From the NCBI GenBank assembly GCA_045126355.1, contig JBGVOE010000016.1, positions 1 through 30,373 of the forward strand: DNA of 30,373 nucleotides, in the 5' to 3' direction. Below are positions 9,198-16,255 of this stretch, piece by piece (position 1 is the stretch's first letter; each line of letters begins with the position of its first letter). This stretch comes from CAZSIA01 sp045126355. GTDB lineage: Bacteria > Bacillota_I > Bacilli_A > Acholeplasmatales > Anaeroplasmataceae. The notes beneath the pieces were generated by a model. The model made no database searches. It had not been told where the DNA came from and saw only the letters and a list, made by a program, of their open reading frames with translations. The position numbers were made by a program, and so were the translations under genes.

Positions 9198-9781
9198 TAT
9201 TCGTTACCTCCATCAGCAGTAAGTTTCATAATAGTATTGTAAATAGCATCAATTTGTTCTGTTTTTAATGCTTCTAAAATAGTAGGGAAAACAATAATTT
9301 GTGTGTTTGAATTATTAATATCACCCATTGGTTCAATTAAATTATAACGACGGAACATACGTAACATCGCAACTAAATCAGTTTTGTTAATTTTACGTTT
9401 AATTTCTAACATATCATATTTAGCATGAAGTTCATTAATTGAAATAACAATATTTGTATTAATTGATGTTTCTTTTAACTTTTCATGATATAAAAGACGA
9501 ATAATTAATAAAATTACTGATTCATCACGTTTTAATTTCATGATTGTTTGTGTATTAGTATTTTCTAATGTAATTGTTCCTAAATCACGGTTTAAGACTA
9601 ATTGCATATTCATCATTTTAAAGTATTCTTCAAATAAGTCTTTATAACTTACTACAAAGTAATAAGCTTCTTTATTATCACGTTTATCACGTGCTAAATA
9701 AGTGTTTGCTAATAATTTATTGCAAATATCAGCAAAAGTATTCTTTTGTGTATTTGTAAATGTATCATAAAGTTCAAACAT
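9197..9781 (-). CDS. jetB: JetB, DUF4194-type KITE subunit of the SMC complex
   Basis: JetB corresponds to MukE/MksE: a small winged-helix protein that binds the kleisin near the SMC heads. The 194 residues carry the DUF4194 pattern. There is an N-terminal helix (FELYDTFTNTQKNTFADICNKLLANTYL), a central strand region with YYFVVSYKDLFEEYFKMMNMQLVLN, the charged segment LKRDESVILLIIRLLYHEK, and a C-terminal winged helix (LVAMLRMFRRYNLIEP, then TQIIVFPTILEAL). The ATG follows the jetA TAG immediately, with AGGGAGGAA as ribosome site. The gene overlaps jetC by one base. This gives stoichiometric coupled expression as in other condensin operons. Confidence 0.9.
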   Translation of the reverse strand: MFELYDTFTNTQKNTFADICNKLLANTYLARDKRDNKEAYYFVVSYKDLFEEYFKMMNMQLVLNRDLGTITLENTNTQTIMKLKRDESVILLIIRLLYHEKLKETSINTNIVISINELHAKYDMLEIKRKINKTDLVAMLRMFRRYNLIEPMGDINNSNTQIIVFPTILEALKTEQIDAIYNTIMKLTADGGNE

Positions 9782-11185
9782 CTACTCTTCCTCCCTTACA
9801 ATTAAAAAGTCATTAAATTTAAATTTTTCACTTTCAACTAAGTTTTCAAGTTTTGTAACAGTATATTTAACTTCATCATTTGAATTAGTATAAATCAATG
9901 AGTAAACAACCATTAAAATATCTTCTAAACCACTATCTGGTTGAATCATTTGCGAAGCTTGTAAGATATTGTTAATCATCTTATCATTAACAACTTTTAA
10001 TACTTTTTCTTCTGTATAAATTGTTTCATGTTCTTTAAAGAATTCACTAGCAACACCTAAGATATCATTATGTGAATCTACTAAACGTTGAGGTTCAGGT
10101 TTAGCATATGATCCACGTGGTGTATAAAGTGATGCTTCATTAACACTCTTATAACTACATAATCTAAAGATAGGTTGTACCATATTAACAGCACTATCAA
10201 CTTTACCTTTTTTATGCATAGTTGAAATATGTTTTAAAATTATATTGATCTTACCTGGAATATTATTATCATCTTTTAATAAGAATGTAATCTTACCAAT
10301 TGTTGAATTGATATAAGTTTTATTCTTAGCATCGATTTCTGTAATCATTTCATCTAAAGAGTTAAAGATATCAATTATTTCAGTAATATCTCTACTAGCT
10401 CTACGATAAGAATCATCATAGTTACCATAACGAGAACGATATGCGATCGCAATTTGTTCCATAATTTGTGGGTCTGATAAGAATGAATCTAATTTATTAA
10501 CAATTTCTAAACGGTATTTATTTACGTTATCACTTGTTTTAAGACGATGATATGCCTTATCAACAAGTTCAACTTTATAATCGATTAAGCTTTCCATTAA
10601 ATCTTTGATTTCAGTTCGATCTACAATTGATTTAATATAATCTTTTAAGCGAGAATCAAGCTTTCTTAATTCACGAATAAATAATTTTGTATTACGATAA
10701 ACTTGTTCCATTAATACACCGTATTCAATATTCATTGGATTTGTCAAAAGTGAATAAATCGTATAAATATATCCACGGTATTCTTTTTGACTAGTATCAG
10801 CATAATCATCTATTTGTGGTTCGATTTGTAATAATGCTTCAATAATCGTAATTGCATAATCTCTAAAGTTTAATACTTCCATGTAGTCGTTTGTAACATC
10901 AATATCAATCCAACCACACTCTTCCATACGGCGTAAAATGAAGTTTGCTTTATCCCTACTAGAAGGCTTGTCCGCATCTTCATCTATTTCCATATCTAAT
11001 ATTTCTTCCATCTCTTTATCTAAGTAATCAGTTAAAACTTCAACAACGATTTTTTTATCTATACCTAGTATTGAGCCTTCTTCATAAATTTTAAAAGCTT
11101 CCATAATACATCCAGCATAAACAGATTTGTTTTTACTACTTAAAAGCGAGAAGAAATTATCAGGTATTATTTTAAAAATTTCCAT
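9782..11185 (-). CDS. jetA: JetA, DUF5716-type kleisin subunit of the SMC complex
   Basis: JetA is the MukF/MksF-like kleisin that bridges the JetC heads. The 467-residue protein opens with IIPDNFFSLLSSKNK, the conserved start of the DUF5716 (Wip1-type) JetA group as I know it. An N-terminal winged-helix segment follows, around residues 75-120 (RDKANFILRRMEECGWIDID, then a dyA-type helix). The middle is long and helical (about 125-340). The C-terminal portion has a GSYAKPEPQRLVDSH linker and a final winged helix near 400-460. The ATG has AAAAGGAG nine bases upstream and lies 32 bases after the ychF stop, without a terminator between them. The divergent kleisin type suggests a type II-like Wadjet lineage rather than type I (DUF3375); this assignment is from recall of the families. 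Confidence 0.87.
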   Translation of the reverse strand: MEIFKIIPDNFFSLLSSKNKSVYAGCIMEAFKIYEEGSILGIDKKIVVEVLTDYLDKEMEEILDMEIDEDADKPSSRDKANFILRRMEECGWIDIDVTNDYMEVLNFRDYAITIIEALLQIEPQIDDYADTSQKEYRGYIYTIYSLLTNPMNIEYGVLMEQVYRNTKLFIRELRKLDSRLKDYIKSIVDRTEIKDLMESLIDYKVELVDKAYHRLKTSDNVNKYRLEIVNKLDSFLSDPQIMEQIAIAYRSRYGNYDDSYRRASRDITEIIDIFNSLDEMITEIDAKNKTYINSTIGKITFLLKDDNNIPGKINIILKHISTMHKKGKVDSAVNMVQPIFRLCSYKSVNEASLYTPRGSYAKPEPQRLVDSHNDILGVASEFFKEHETIYTEEKVLKVVNDKMINNILQASQMIQPDSGLEDILMVVYSLIYTNSNDEVKYTVTKLENLVESEKFKFNDFLIVREEE

Positions 11186-11217
11186 AATTATTTCTCCTTT
11201 TATTTTGTTGTTAATTA

Positions 11218-12324
11218 CTATTTAGTAACATTAAACTTGAATAAAGTTACATCTCCGTCTTTAAATAAATATTCTTTACCTTCTTGACGAACATGTCCTA
11301 AAGCTTTAGCGTTTAATAATGAACCATCTTTAACTAAATCATCATAACTAACAACCTCAGCTCTAATAAATCCTTTTTCAAAATCTGTATGAATTACTCC
11401 AGCACATTGAGGAGCTTTCATTCCTTTTTTAAAAGTCCAAGCTCTAACTTCTTTTTCACCAGCTGTAAAGAAAGTAGCTAAACCTAATAAGTCATAAGCT
11501 TCTTTAATTAAGTTATCTAAACCTGATTCACTAATTCCTAAATCATCTAAATAACTTTTTCTTTCTTCTGGTTCAAACTCAGATAACTGAGCTTCAAGTT
11601 CTGCGCAAATGGCAATAACTTTACTTCCGTGTGATTTTGCATATTCACATAAAGTAACATAATGTGAATTAGCTTCTAAATCAAATAAGTCTTCTTCACT
11701 TACGTTTGCGATATATAACATTGGTTTTTGAGTTAAGAAACAAAAACTTTTTACCATTTTTAATTCTTCTTCACTCATTTCAAATTCAGAAACAAATCTT
11801 CCTTCGATTAAATGTTCTTTTAAACGTAGTAATAAATTGTATTCCTTCTCAGCATCATCAACTTTGCTTTTTGCTTTATGTTCTACTTTTGGAATACGTT
11901 TTTCAACAACGTCTAAGTCAGAGAAGATTAACTCTAAATTAATAATTTCAATATCTCTGATTGGATTAATTCCACCTTCAACATGGGTAATGTTTGAATT
12001 TTCAAAGCAACGTACTACTTGACAAATTGCATCAACATTACGAATGTTAGCTAAGAATTGATTTCCTAATCCTTCACCTTTACTAGCTCCTTTAACAAGT
12101 CCTGCGATATCAGTAAACTCAAAAGTTGTAGCTACTAAAGATTTAGGTTTATACATATCGTTTAAAACATCTAAACGATGATCAGGAACAACTACTACAC
12201 CTACATTTGGTTCAATAGTAGCAAACGGATAATTAGCCGCTAGGGCTCCTGCTTTTGTAATTGCATTAAAAAGTGTCGATTTACCAACATTAGGTAAACC
12301 TACAATACCAGCTGTTAAACTCAT
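11218..12324 (-). CDS. ychF: Redox/ribosome-associated ATPase YchF (OLA1/Obg-like)
   Basis: YchF is a universally conserved P-loop NTPase of the Obg family that prefers ATP and associates with ribosomes and stress responses. The protein has 368 residues, close to the norm of about 365. The P-loop GLPNVGKST is at 9-17, DIAGLVKGAS is the G3 region, and NVSE replaces the GTP-specifying NKxD motif, as is typical of YchF. The C-terminal TGS-like domain (LATFFTAGEKEVRAWTFKKG and HTDFEKGFIRAEV) is complete. The ATG at 12324 has AGAGGTA upstream and lies 12 bases after the ppa stop. jetA follows 32 bases downstream, so it sits in one transcription unit with the SMC genes. Confidence 0.97.
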   Translation of the reverse strand: MSLTAGIVGLPNVGKSTLFNAITKAGALAANYPFATIEPNVGVVVVPDHRLDVLNDMYKPKSLVATTFEFTDIAGLVKGASKGEGLGNQFLANIRNVDAICQVVRCFENSNITHVEGGINPIRDIEIINLELIFSDLDVVEKRIPKVEHKAKSKVDDAEKEYNLLLRLKEHLIEGRFVSEFEMSEEELKMVKSFCFLTQKPMLYIANVSEEDLFDLEANSHYVTLCEYAKSHGSKVIAICAELEAQLSEFEPEERKSYLDDLGISESGLDNLIKEAYDLLGLATFFTAGEKEVRAWTFKKGMKAPQCAGVIHTDFEKGFIRAEVVSYDDLVKDGSLLNAKALGHVRQEGKEYLFKDGDVTLFKFNVTK

Positions 12325-12336
12325 TTTATATACCTC

Positions 12337-12876
12337 TTACTTTTTATTTATGAAAATATTATCGTATTCTTCGATTGAATCTTGAACAATTTTAATTGCT
12401 TCTTCAGGCCCTAAGATTTCTCTTACTGAAGTTGGTTTACCTTCAAGTTGTTTATATACTGTGAAGAAATGGGAAATCTCTTCAAAGATATGTAAAGGTA
12501 ATTCTTTTAAGTTTGTATAACAATTGTAAGATGGGTCATTTACAGGTACTGCAATAATCTTTTCATCTACATCATCATTATCAATCATCTTAATTACACC
12601 AATAGGCTTACAACGAACTAATACTAGTGGGTCAATTGTTTCTTGACATAAAACTAAAACATCAAGAGGGTCTCTATCACCACAATAAGTTCTAGGAATA
12701 AATCCATAATTTGCAGGGTAGTGAGTTGAAGTATAAAGAATGCGGTCTAGGATAATCATACCTGTTTCTTTATCTAACTCATATTTCTTTTTACTACCTT
12801 TAGAAATTTCTATACAAACAATAAAATCGGTAGCTTTGATTCTATCATTATCAATATCATGCCATATGTTTTTCAT
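12337..12876 (-). CDS. ppa: Inorganic pyrophosphatase, family I
   Basis: This soluble Mg-dependent enzyme hydrolyses the pyrophosphate released by nucleic-acid and aminoacyl-tRNA synthesis. The family I signature GDRDPLD is at residues 66-72 (metal ligands Asp67, Asp69, Asp72). KKYELDKETGMI and the YPANYGFIPRT active-site strand are also present. The start is the ATG at 12876 (179 residues), with AGAAGGAGA directly upstream. An in-frame start at 12903 would precede this ribosome site. Many Bacilli use the unrelated manganese family II enzyme (PpaC); family I is more usual in Mollicutes-related lineages. It is the first gene of the unit that continues through ychF and jetABC to ylmH. Confidence 0.95.
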   Translation of the reverse strand: MKNIWHDIDNDRIKATDFIVCIEISKGSKKKYELDKETGMIILDRILYTSTHYPANYGFIPRTYCGDRDPLDVLVLCQETIDPLVLVRCKPIGVIKMIDNDDVDEKIIAVPVNDPSYNCYTNLKELPLHIFEEISHFFTVYKQLEGKPTSVREILGPEEAIKIVQDSIEEYDNIFINKK

Positions 12877-12892
12877 AAAAACATCTCCTTCT

Positions 12893-12917
12893 ATTATACT
12901 CAAAGAGTATTATAGCA
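12893..12917 (-). promoter_or_regulatory. Extended -10 promoter with overlapping inverted repeat upstream of ppa
   Basis: On the minus strand, TGc-TATAAT occupies 12917-12909, an extended -10 with no good -35 box. The inverted repeat ATACTC-AAA-GAGTAT (12896-12910) overlaps the -10 and the expected start of transcription near 12902, so it could be an operator. This is the likely promoter for ppa-ychF-jetABC-yggS-sepF-ylmH. Confidence 0.6.
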
Positions 12918-12984
12918 CAGAAAAATGCAAAAAAAAAGATTAATTCTAAAGAATTAAGGAATATTTATTAGTTTTTTTTTTTGA

Positions 12985-13020
12985 TAAAAAAATAAAAATG
13001 GTACCATACAGATACCATTT
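12985..13020 (-). terminator. Rho-independent terminator after the RNase J-like gene
   Basis: Arms at 13020-13013 and 13003-12996 (AAATGGTA with TACCATTT) form an 8-bp stem with a nine-base loop. The T-rich tail TTATTTTTTT follows on the minus strand, five bases after the gene's stop. Confidence 0.85.
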
Positions 13021-13025
13021 AAAAA

Positions 13026-14732
13026 CTATTTATTTTCTAATTCGGTTGAAATTATAACTGGAATAATAATTGGATTAGTTTTAGTTTTCTTATAAACATA
13101 TTTGCTTATTTCAGATTTTAACTCATTTTTAAATTCAACCCAATTGATAAATCTTCCAGTAAACATTTTATCTTTTACTTTGTTAAAAATTTCAATCATT
13201 TTTTCTTTATCTTCATCATCATAATAGAAACCTTTAGCGACAAATTCAGGTCCACTAAGCACTTTTCTTAACTTCGCATTGATATTAGAAACAACCATTA
13301 AAACGCCACTTTCAGCCAATAATTCTCTGTCTTTGATAACAGCATTATTAACATCTCCAAGGCCTTTTCCGTCAAGTAGAATATCACCATTAGGCACTGT
13401 TTTAGAAAATCCAACATATTCACCATTAACAAAACTTATCATATTTCCTTGTTCTAAAATTATAATATTTTCATCTTTAAAATCAATACTTTTTGCAATG
13501 TTGACCATATTGTATTGATGACGATATTCACCTACAACAGGAAGTAAATATTTAGGTTTAGTTAAGTTAATCATTTGTTTAGCTTCTTCAGCTCCACTAC
13601 TAGCTGATAAAATTAAATTAGTAGGGAAAATAATAACTCCATCAGTTTCTTTAAACAACATATCAAGTGTTCTAGCGGCCATTTTTTCAGTTCCAATTGC
13701 TGGTCTAGTTAAAACAACAACTGTGTCATTTTTTTCAATATGAATTAATCTATCAATCTTTTTACACATTCTTTGTAACATAAAATATGGTTCGTGACGT
13801 TCACCAGTTACTAAGACTACTAAATCTGATTGATTATTTTTATTACGATCATCGATATATCTTAGGTTAACTAATCTATCAGGATCAACTTTTAAGTATC
13901 CTGAGTTAATAGCAATATTTACAATTCTTTGAGTCTTACGACCTATAATAGCTACTTTTTTATTATGCTCAACTGCGATATCAATTAATTGTTGTATACG
14001 CCCAAGGTTAGTTGAAAATAAACTTATAACTATTCTACCTTTAGCATTTGTAAAAATTTTCTTTAATCTTTGAACAAATTCAGCAATACTACCTCTATTT
14101 ATCTCATTTATAGTTGCGATACATTCAGGCATTAAAGCTAGTACTCCTTCACTTGCTACTTTACAAATTTTATCAATATTTGTTCGATATAATGATTTAC
14201 CATTTTGGTCAAAGTTATAATTACCTGTATATAACACATTACCATCTGGAGTATTAATTACAATGGCCATTGATTGTGGAACAGAGTGGCTAACATTAAT
14301 AAAACGAACACTAACATAACCAAAACGTAAAACAACTTTTTCACTGACTGCGATAAGTTCATAATTATTTGGATTTAAATTATGTTCTTGCATTAATTCT
14401 TTAACAACAGAAAGTGTAAATAAAGATGCATATACCGGAATCTTCATATATTTTAAGATGTGTGGTATTGCCGCAATATGGTCGTCATGGGCATGTGTTA
14501 AAAAGATACCTTTAATTCTTTTTGCATTAGTAATTAAATAAGAAATATCTGGTAAGACAATATCAACACCAAAAACATCACTTGGTGGATATTTCATTCC
14601 AGCATCAAGAATAAAAATATCATTATCTACTTCTACTACATATAAATTTTTTCCTGTTTCTTGGACTCCACCTAAAGAAACTATATTAACTGTACTCATA
14701 ATAATTTGAAGTGATTTCAAAAGGGAAATCAC
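13026..14732 (-). CDS. RNase J-family protein with altered active site (RNase J2-like)
   Basis: This is a beta-CASP metallo-beta-lactamase of the RNase J family, which matures and degrades mRNA and rRNA. Counting from the GTG at 14732 (568 residues), the HxHxDH motif is intact (HAHDDH, 80-85) and His149 is kept. However, the motif normally YTGDF reads YTGNY (Asn171 for the bridging Asp). The HASGHG motif reads SASSGA (376-381). The conserved IPVHGEYR reads LPVVGEYR (Val400). Loss of one Asp and several His suggests weak or no nuclease activity, like the RNase J2 partner of Bacillus RNase J1. The GTG has a perfect AAAGGAGG five bases upstream. The family-typical N-terminus begins at Met12 (ATG, 14699), which has no ribosome site. 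The family is sure; the subunit role is inferred. Confidence 0.88.
   Translation of the reverse strand: MISLLKSLQIIMSTVNIVSLGGVQETGKNLYVVEVDNDIFILDAGMKYPPSDVFGVDIVLPDISYLITNAKRIKGIFLTHAHDDHIAAIPHILKYMKIPVYASLFTLSVVKELMQEHNLNPNNYELIAVSEKVVLRFGYVSVRFINVSHSVPQSMAIVINTPDGNVLYTGNYNFDQNGKSLYRTNIDKICKVASEGVLALMPECIATINEINRGSIAEFVQRLKKIFTNAKGRIVISLFSTNLGRIQQLIDIAVEHNKKVAIIGRKTQRIVNIAINSGYLKVDPDRLVNLRYIDDRNKNNQSDLVVLVTGERHEPYFMLQRMCKKIDRLIHIEKNDTVVVLTRPAIGTEKMAARTLDMLFKETDGVIIFPTNLILSASSGAEEAKQMINLTKPKYLLPVVGEYRHQYNMVNIAKSIDFKDENIIILEQGNMISFVNGEYVGFSKTVPNGDILLDGKGLGDVNNAVIKDRELLAESGVLMVVSNINAKLRKVLSGPEFVAKGFYYDDEDKEKMIEIFNKVKDKMFTGRFINWVEFKNELKSEISKYVYKKTKTNPIIIPVIISTELENK
14711..14732 (-). other. Hairpin at the translation start of the RNase J-like gene
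   Basis: On the minus strand GTGATTTC (14732-14725) pairs with GAAATCAC (14718-14711), eight base pairs around a six-base loop. The hairpin holds the GTG start itself and lies between the ribosome site AAAGGAGG (14745-14738) and the family-typical ATG at 14699. It could mask the GTG, or bring the ribosome site closer to the ATG. Confidence 0.6.
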
Positions 14733-14817
14733 CCCATCCTCCTTTGCATAGATTTTTCAACGAATAATAACTAGATATATTATAATATATTTTTTTATAA
14801 AAATAAATAGATAGAGC

Positions 14818-15507
14818 TTATATTTTTTTAATTATGGTACCGTATTTATATTCTGTATTTCTAATTAAAACCTTAACATTACCCATCTCTAAATACTTAA
14901 TTCCTTCTATAGGAAAAAGAGCATGATTGTCTTTTGTTATTTCTTTTAAAGTTTCATATGATAATATTTTAATTTTTTCAGCTTTTATATTTTTCTTAGG
15001 ATCTTCATAATAAAGTCCATCAACATCAGTAAAAATAACTAGATCACATTTAAAATAATAAGCAAAAAAACTAGCTGTTATATTACTTCCGCCACGAGGC
15101 AAGAGTCTAACTTCATTTTCTTTAAGACCAATAAAACCAGGAATAATAATAACATCATAATCATTTAAATATTTATTGATTTTATCATTAACATTAAAAC
15201 CATCTTCATAAGTTAAATTAATATCATATATCGATAAAGAAATAGCTTTTATAAAATTTTTATTTAAGATATTTGAAACTCTAACACTACTAATTACCTC
15301 ACCACAAGAAACCATTCTCGCTATCTCTAACTGGCTAGCGCTATCACACATTTTAAACAAAGTATCGGTTGAATAAGCCTCAGGATAGCGACCAATTGCT
15401 GATACAATTAATATTATTTTGTTATATTCTTTTAATCCTTCTTTAACAGTTTTTAAAAGTTTTACTTCATCTTTTAAAGATGTTCCACCATATTTAAAGA
15501 CTATCAT
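14818..15507 (-). CDS. Aspartate kinase-like protein, catalytic domain only
   Basis: The protein belongs to the amino acid kinase fold and most resembles aspartokinase, which phosphorylates L-aspartate at the entry of the lysine, threonine and methionine pathway. From the ATG at 15507 (229 residues) the nucleotide motif KYGGTS is at 5-10. MVSCGEVISS matches the aspartokinase GE-S segment. PGFIGL, LPRGGSNITAS and FTDVDGLYYEDP follow in order. It ends right after the kinase domain (GNVKVLIRNTE, YGTII), so the regulatory ACT domains of normal aspartokinases of about 400 residues are missing; feedback control by lysine or threonine would be absent. The ATG overlaps the stop of the DpaA-like gene as ATGA. 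A TTG at 15522 is a less likely start. Another amino acid kinase activity cannot be excluded. Confidence 0.8.
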   Translation of the reverse strand: MIVFKYGGTSLKDEVKLLKTVKEGLKEYNKIILIVSAIGRYPEAYSTDTLFKMCDSASQLEIARMVSCGEVISSVRVSNILNKNFIKAISLSIYDINLTYEDGFNVNDKINKYLNDYDVIIIPGFIGLKENEVRLLPRGGSNITASFFAYYFKCDLVIFTDVDGLYYEDPKKNIKAEKIKILSYETLKEITKDNHALFPIEGIKYLEMGNVKVLIRNTEYKYGTIIKKI

Positions 15508-16208
15508 CGATTCACCATACAATCATACAATATCATTCCGCCACTTTTTGTCAAATATTGCGATAAAAGTTGATTTATAAAATATACTTTCTTACAGTTT
15601 AGCAATATAAAGATATCAATGTTGTCGATTTCATTCATCTCAATAATAATTTTTTCACCACATAAAGTTAAATCATTATTTGAAAAATTAATTATTACAT
15701 CATAATTATTCCATAAAAAATCTTTTACTGATTTACTTGAAATACTTCCCTTATCATAGATATCGCAATTTAATCTCTCACTCATTAAATATGATCTATA
15801 ATCATTCCCTAAAATAATTGTTTTAAAATCAGTAAAACGTGAATTTAATTTTTCTTCTAAAAATACTTTAACAACATCAATTTTAACTAAAAACTCATTC
15901 CTACAATAATTAAGATCATCATAAAAAGATATTATTTTAATTTTGTTTACATCACATATTCTAAGTAAGTATTTGTTAACTTTACCAGTATATATTTCTT
16001 CAATATTACCTTTTAATAAATTATCTATTTTTAGATTTGTATGTTTGATATATCCAAACTCATCTATACCTTCAAGTGGTAATATTATTTTTTTGATATT
16101 ATTTGTAGTTGGAATTAAATCAGAATAAATACACTCATATTTCAACTTTAAAAATTCATACAAATAATAAAACCTAGTATCATTAGTCTTAACTATATAT
16201 ATCAACAT
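15504..16208 (-). CDS. Degenerate dipicolinate synthase subunit A-like protein
   Basis: The 234-residue protein (ATG at 16208, ribosome site GAAGGTGAT just upstream) is not an obvious member of a common family. Two features in the right order recall dipicolinate synthase subunit A (DpaA/SpoVFA). An early IILPLEGIDEFGYI at 41-54 corresponds to the DpaA IILPVSxTxExGxV block. A second Rossmann-like segment, FKTIILGNDYRSYL at 128-141, is followed by a strand/helix series ending in YDVIINFS. In true DpaA this segment contains the NADPH-binding GLGRTG; here those glycines are lost, so cofactor binding is doubtful. The gene overlaps an aspartate kinase, which also fits: in Bacillus the spoVF genes lie beside asd-dapG-dapA. 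The assignment is inference from motif order and context. Confidence 0.5.
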   Translation of the reverse strand: MLIYIVKTNDTRFYYLYEFLKLKYECIYSDLIPTTNNIKKIILPLEGIDEFGYIKHTNLKIDNLLKGNIEEIYTGKVNKYLLRICDVNKIKIISFYDDLNYCRNEFLVKIDVVKVFLEEKLNSRFTDFKTIILGNDYRSYLMSERLNCDIYDKGSISSKSVKDFLWNNYDVIINFSNNDLTLCGEKIIIEMNEIDNIDIFILLNCKKVYFINQLLSQYLTKSGGMILYDCMVNR

Positions 16209-16255
16209 ATCACCTTCCCTACTTATCTTATGCGGCAAAGTGTTTATTGTGCCTA

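Noticed and set aside
5937..11185. Calling the locus a standard Wadjet anti-plasmid system
   Set aside because: The nuclease JetD, needed for plasmid cleavage, is not present and the neighbourhood is housekeeping.
11706..12022. Two overlapping plus-strand ORFs opposite ychF
   Set aside because: Antisense to a highly conserved gene, with low-complexity translations.
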